Positions 60,845 to 64,000 of a stretch of 64,000 bases of DNA are shown here, piece after piece (within the stretch, counting starts at the first letter, position 1; each line of letters opens with the position of its first letter). Under the pieces are notes generated by a model. That model had not been told where the DNA came from. It searched no databases and saw nothing but the letters and a program-made list of their open reading frames with translations. The stretch is from the NCBI GenBank assembly GCA_037718865.1, contig JBBJMP010000009.1, forward strand, positions 204,322 through 268,321, read 5' to 3'. Origin of the DNA: JADCRZ01 sp037718865 (GTDB taxonomy: Bacteria; Bacteroidota; Bacteroidia; Chitinophagales; Chitinophagaceae). A program made the position numbers and the translations under genes.

Positions 60845-61870
60845 ATGGTTAATAGAAATGTTTACACACTTGACGAATTTACGATTCAGCAGCTAAGAGA
60901 TTTTCCTGGAGCAACCGGCCAATTGAGCGGACTGCTCAGGGATATTGGCCTGGCGGCTAAACGGGTAAATGTGGAAGTAAATAAAGCAGGGCTCGTAGAT
61001 ATCCTGGGCGAGATTGGCAAAGAAAATGTACAGGGAGAAACCGTTCAGAAGCTGGATGAGTTTGCCAATAATCAATTCATCGGCGTTTTACAACACGGAA
61101 TATATTGTGCTGGTGTCGGCAGCGAAGAGAATGATGACATCGTCATTTTTGATGATGAGGTCAGCAATAAAAGCAAGTATGTTTTGCTAATGGATCCGCT
61201 CGACGGCAGCGGCAACATTGATGTTAATGTATCTATTGGCACCATTTTCAGTATTTACAGAAGAGTGTCCGAACTGGAAGGGCCCTGCACCATAGAAGAC
61301 TTTTTACAGCAGGGCCACAAGCAGATCGCTGCCGGCTATATTATTTACGGCTCCAGTACAATGATGGTATATGCTACCCGTTTGGGTGTAAACGGATTTA
61401 CGCTTGACCCTTCTGTAGGTGAATTTTGCTTAAGCCATCCCAACATTCAATGCCCTCCGGATGGTAAGATATACTCTGTGAATCACGGTAACTTCTGGCA
61501 ATACGAAGAGCGGGTGCGCTCCTATATTCATGCCTGCCAGAGAAAAAATAAAGACAATGGCGGACCTTACACACAACGTTATATCGGAAGCATGGTATCT
61601 GATGTTCATCGCAATCTGATAAAAGGCGGTGTATTTATGTATCCCGGGACCATTAACAAGCCTCAGGGCAAACTGCGGTTGTTGTATGAATGCAACCCGC
61701 TTGCCTTTATCATTGAGAAAGCAGGAGGTAAGGCAACCAATGGTGTTTTCAGGATCCTGGAACTTCAACCAACCGCTTTACATCAGCGATCAGCATTATT
61801 CATCGGAAGCAGGAATATGATGGAAGAGCTGGAAACGCATTTAAGTGGAAGTGTTGTTGCAAGCTCGTGA
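60845..61870 (+). CDS. fbp: Class I fructose-1,6-bisphosphatase
   Basis: 341 aa. Metal/substrate motifs DPLDGSGNIDVNVSIGTIFS and GKLRLLYECNPLAFIIEKAGG. Gluconeogenic enzyme: fructose-1,6-P2 to fructose-6-P. Relevant to this window since fructose-derived phosphates feed this node. Palindrome upstream suggests control. Single gene, start ATG 60845. Confidence 0.97.
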   Translation: MVNRNVYTLDEFTIQQLRDFPGATGQLSGLLRDIGLAAKRVNVEVNKAGLVDILGEIGKENVQGETVQKLDEFANNQFIGVLQHGIYCAGVGSEENDDIVIFDDEVSNKSKYVLLMDPLDGSGNIDVNVSIGTIFSIYRRVSELEGPCTIEDFLQQGHKQIAAGYIIYGSSTMMVYATRLGVNGFTLDPSVGEFCLSHPNIQCPPDGKIYSVNHGNFWQYEERVRSYIHACQRKNKDNGGPYTQRYIGSMVSDVHRNLIKGGVFMYPGTINKPQGKLRLLYECNPLAFIIEKAGGKATNGVFRILELQPTALHQRSALFIGSRNMMEELETHLSGSVVASS

Positions 61871-61944
61871 TCACTATTCGTGCTTTATGCTTTTTCTGCA
61901 GTTGTTGGTATCAAATTTGAAAAGAATGGGCAAATAACCGACCT

Positions 61945-62445
61945 ATGGCGTTCTCATATTGCAGTAGATTCCTGCTTTTACTTACCTTCTTCTTTTCTTA
62001 TTTCATTCTCCCCTGTTCCGGACAATTGCACTCTTTGGCAAATGCAACTCGAGTTCAGGCTCCCCTGACCCAGTTAGCGGAAGATCTGCATACCCTGGTG
62101 AACCGCTACAGGGAAACAAGGGACCTTCCTCCCCTGGAATTGAACGGTACCATTTCTTCCGAGGCGGAAAAACACAGCCTGAATATGTCTTCCCGTAGTA
62201 ATGTTTTCGGGCATGATGGTTTTGAGGACCGCATCAGGCTAATAGCGCAGAAACTTGGTTCGCTGCACAAATCTGCAGAAAACATAGCTTTAGGTAAATT
62301 TGGTGCAAAAGAAGTGCTGGATGTCTGGTTAAAGAGCCCGGGCCATCGCCGCAACATTGAAGGCAAATACACACATACCGGTATCGGGATATCAAGGGAC
62401 CCTGAAGGCACATTGTACTTTACGCAAATATTTACAGCCAAATAA
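61945..62445 (+). CDS. CAP-domain (SCP-like) secreted protein
   Basis: 166 aa. Signal MAFSYCSRFLLLLTFFFSYF ending near SGQ. CAP domain: LAEDLHTLVNRYRETRDLPPLELNG, AEKHSLNMSSRSNVFGHDGFEDR, SAENIALG, WLKSPGHRRNI. Role in bacteria unknown; members bind ligands or act as proteases. Single gene. Confidence 0.9.
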   Translation: MAFSYCSRFLLLLTFFFSYFILPCSGQLHSLANATRVQAPLTQLAEDLHTLVNRYRETRDLPPLELNGTISSEAEKHSLNMSSRSNVFGHDGFEDRIRLIAQKLGSLHKSAENIALGKFGAKEVLDVWLKSPGHRRNIEGKYTHTGIGISRDPEGTLYFTQIFTAK

Positions 62446-62487
62446 TGCGATAAAGAAAAATTTCTCACTTTATAAAATATTAGCTCT

Positions 62488-63036
62488 ATGTCAGATGATC
62501 TTAAATTGCGATACCCGATAGGCAAACTGGTGGACCAGCCTTTTGCTGATGAACCTTTCTCCGGGCAGATAAAACAGGCTTATACGTTTGAAATCGGCCA
62601 GTTACCTGGTTTGCTCGAAAATGCTATTTTAAACCTTGACGAAGCGCAGTTAAACACAACTTACCGTCCGGGAGGCTGGACGGTTCAGCAGGTAGTTCAT
62701 CATGTTGCGGATAGTCATATGAATGCCTATATGAGGTTCAAGCTGGCATTAACCGAAGACAATCCTACTATCAAGCCATATGACGAGCATGCGTGGGCGC
62801 AATTGCCGGATACGCAGAACATTCCTGTAAATATTTCTCTTACCTTGTTGCACGCTCTGCACGTTAGATGGCTTGAACTGATCAAAAATGTTTCAGAGCC
62901 AGATTGGAACAGAACCGTTTTTCACCCTGAGCACAAGCGAAACATTACCCTCTGGAACATGTTGCGAACTTACGCCTGGCATGGCAAACACCATGTTGCT
63001 CATATCAGTACGCTAAGGGAAAGAATGGCATGGTAA
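62488..63036 (+). CDS. YfiT/DinB-superfamily putative metal-dependent transferase
   Basis: 182 aa. YfiT pattern: LRYPIGKLVDQPFADEPFS, RPGGWTVQQVVHHVADSHMNAYMRFKLALTED, and WHGKHHVAHI. The His residues in HHVADSH and HGKHHVAH bind a metal in the bacillithiol/thiol transferase-like fold. In Bacteroidota the thiol is not known. Short gap before the NUDIX gene. Confidence 0.9.
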   Translation: MSDDLKLRYPIGKLVDQPFADEPFSGQIKQAYTFEIGQLPGLLENAILNLDEAQLNTTYRPGGWTVQQVVHHVADSHMNAYMRFKLALTEDNPTIKPYDEHAWAQLPDTQNIPVNISLTLLHALHVRWLELIKNVSEPDWNRTVFHPEHKRNITLWNMLRTYAWHGKHHVAHISTLRERMAW

Positions 63037-63072
63037 GCAGAGCCTGAGGCTACGGGAAACACATAAAAAAAA

Positions 63073-63645
63073 ATGAAACCAACTTCCATGGATAAGCTTA
63101 CCTGGCAAATCCTCTCATCCGAATACCTGAACAAGCATGTTTATTTTACCGCCCGGCGAGATCGTTGTTTGCGCCAGGACGGGGTCATCGTTGATCCGTA
63201 TTTCGTCGTTGAGCTTCCTACGGCGGCTACTGCGTTTGCATTAACAGAAAATAATGAAGTGTTATTGGTTAAACAGTATCGCCATCCGATCGGAGAGGTC
63301 GCTCTGGAAACTCCGGGAGGATTTGTAGATGAAGGAGAAGATTTTACAACGGCCATGAAGCGTGAGCTACTGGAAGAAACCGGTTATGAATTTATCTCCG
63401 TTGAATACCTGGGCAAGTTTGCCGCTAATCCGGGCATATTAAACAACTACACCGAAATGTTTATGGCAACCGGTGGCCGCAAAACGGCCGAACAGAAACT
63501 TGACCATAGTGAAGAACTGGAAATTGTGCTTGTTTCCATAGAAGAATCTGCCCAACTGCTGATGCAACAAAAAATCCGGCAATCCGTGCACGCCAATTGC
63601 ATTTTTTTTTCGTTGTTAAAGCTAGGGAAGTTGCAGTTTGTTTAA
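63073..63645 (+). CDS. NUDIX hydrolase (ADP-ribose pyrophosphatase-like)
   Basis: 190 aa. Nudix box: GGFVDEGEDFTTAMKRELLEETGY with the conserved REx2EE helix. Upstream VLLVKQYRHPIGEVALETPGG is typical of ADP-sugar hydrolases. Substrate not resolved. 36 bases after the YfiT gene. Confidence 0.93.
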   Translation: MKPTSMDKLTWQILSSEYLNKHVYFTARRDRCLRQDGVIVDPYFVVELPTAATAFALTENNEVLLVKQYRHPIGEVALETPGGFVDEGEDFTTAMKRELLEETGYEFISVEYLGKFAANPGILNNYTEMFMATGGRKTAEQKLDHSEELEIVLVSIEESAQLLMQQKIRQSVHANCIFFSLLKLGKLQFV

Positions 63646-64000
63646 CACCCAGTTTTGCGAAGCAAAACTTTCCCTCCTTCAAAAAAGAGGGGAGAAAAGT
63701 ATATTATTCACCTCCTCCTTTCAAGGCTTCCGTTAGGACACATCTTTTCAACATTAATGGGGTGATGGTTAAATCATTCCTGCCAATGTATTGTTACCCC
63801 GGCCAGGGGTAAAACGTTTGTAGAAAGTGATCATCTTTATCCATTGCCCCAGAAGGGGCTAAAGCAAAATTATTTATTATCACTTGGTGAAAAGGGTAGC
63901 CCACTCCGAGGGCATAAACAATGCATGGTTAAGCTGCTACAACAAGGTTGCCCCTGGCCGGGGCATAATACTCTTTTTAATTAGGCTTCCGTTAGGACAC
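63646..64000. repeat. Array of short palindromes in an intergenic region
   Basis: Palindromes at 63795-63811 (TACCCC-5-GGGGTA), 63846-63859 (GCCCC-4-GGGGC), 63899-63913 (GCCC-7-GGGC) and 63950-63964 (GCCCC-5-GGGGC) recur every 50-53 bases. The 18-base AGGCTTCCGTTAGGACAC occurs at 63724-63741 and again at 63983-64000. No gene is supported; the array runs to the window edge. Confidence 0.65.

Noticed and set aside
63795..63964. CRISPR array
   Set aside because: Regular spacing but the repeats are not identical, are too short, and no cas gene is present.

Overview
The window looks like chromosomal DNA from a member of the Bacteroidota, most likely the Chitinophagaceae. The supporting signs are SusC/SusD pairs, a type IX secretion (T9SS) sorting-domain remnant, TTTG / TAnnTTTG promoters, the order nusB-DUF1573-yajC-coaE, an OstA-like/MCE/amidase/LptD block, and many Tat-like periplasmic sugar enzymes. 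The genus is inferred from gene style; no rRNA or tRNA gene was seen.

Layout. (1) 1-2416 (-): N-terminal part of a SusC-type receptor running off the left edge. (2) 2.9-4.6 kb: decayed T9SS sorting-domain remnant, then an M23 peptidase with six Cys/His repeats. (3) 4.6-9.9 kb: sugar isomerase-like protein, large PVC-type cytochrome c protein, sugar porter. (4) 9.9-30.4 kb: a fructan/sugar-acid locus. A GH32 fructanase is divergent from an operon encoding a Gfo/Idh dehydrogenase, TIM-barrel isomerase, alpha/beta hydrolase, ribulose-phosphate-epimerase-like protein, RuBisCO-like protein (RLP), PfkB kinase and LacI regulator. Then come a second sugar porter, an atypical GH32-like protein, a ROK kinase, a SusC pseudogene (one frameshift, one nonsense codon), an intact SusD, a GH32 relic and an intact GH32 lipoprotein. 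(5) 30.4-42 kb: Tat-like Gfo/Idh and isomerase proteins, an unusual three-gene membrane/coiled-coil/ASKHA operon, a baeRF-type protein, a DUF1080 protein and a second heme c protein. (6) 42-64 kb: mostly housekeeping genes (mscL, methyltransferase, coaE, yajC, nusB, groES-groEL, envelope biogenesis genes, acyltransferase, ung, hppD, L,D-transpeptidase, fbp, CAP protein, YfiT/DinB-like, NUDIX), then an intergenic array of short palindromes.

How it fits together. Four near-identical operators, TTAAWCGWTTAA with the central CG typical of LacI-family sites, lie at 11571, 18747, 22941 and 23107. Three follow a TTTG or TTG -33 element after a single C. They sit at the GH32/Gfo divergence, before the sugar porter, and before the SusCD region. 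I infer that the LacI protein encoded at 17711-18730 co-regulates fructan breakdown and uptake with an RLP-containing oxidative sugar pathway. The RLP retains the carbamate-Lys/Asp/Glu metal site but has no loop-6 lysine, so it should not fix CO2. It may decarboxylate or isomerise a phosphorylated keto-acid made by its neighbours. This is the strongest candidate for an undescribed system here. The damaged SusC and GH32 genes suggest the fructan-uptake part is decaying in this strain, unless they are assembly errors.
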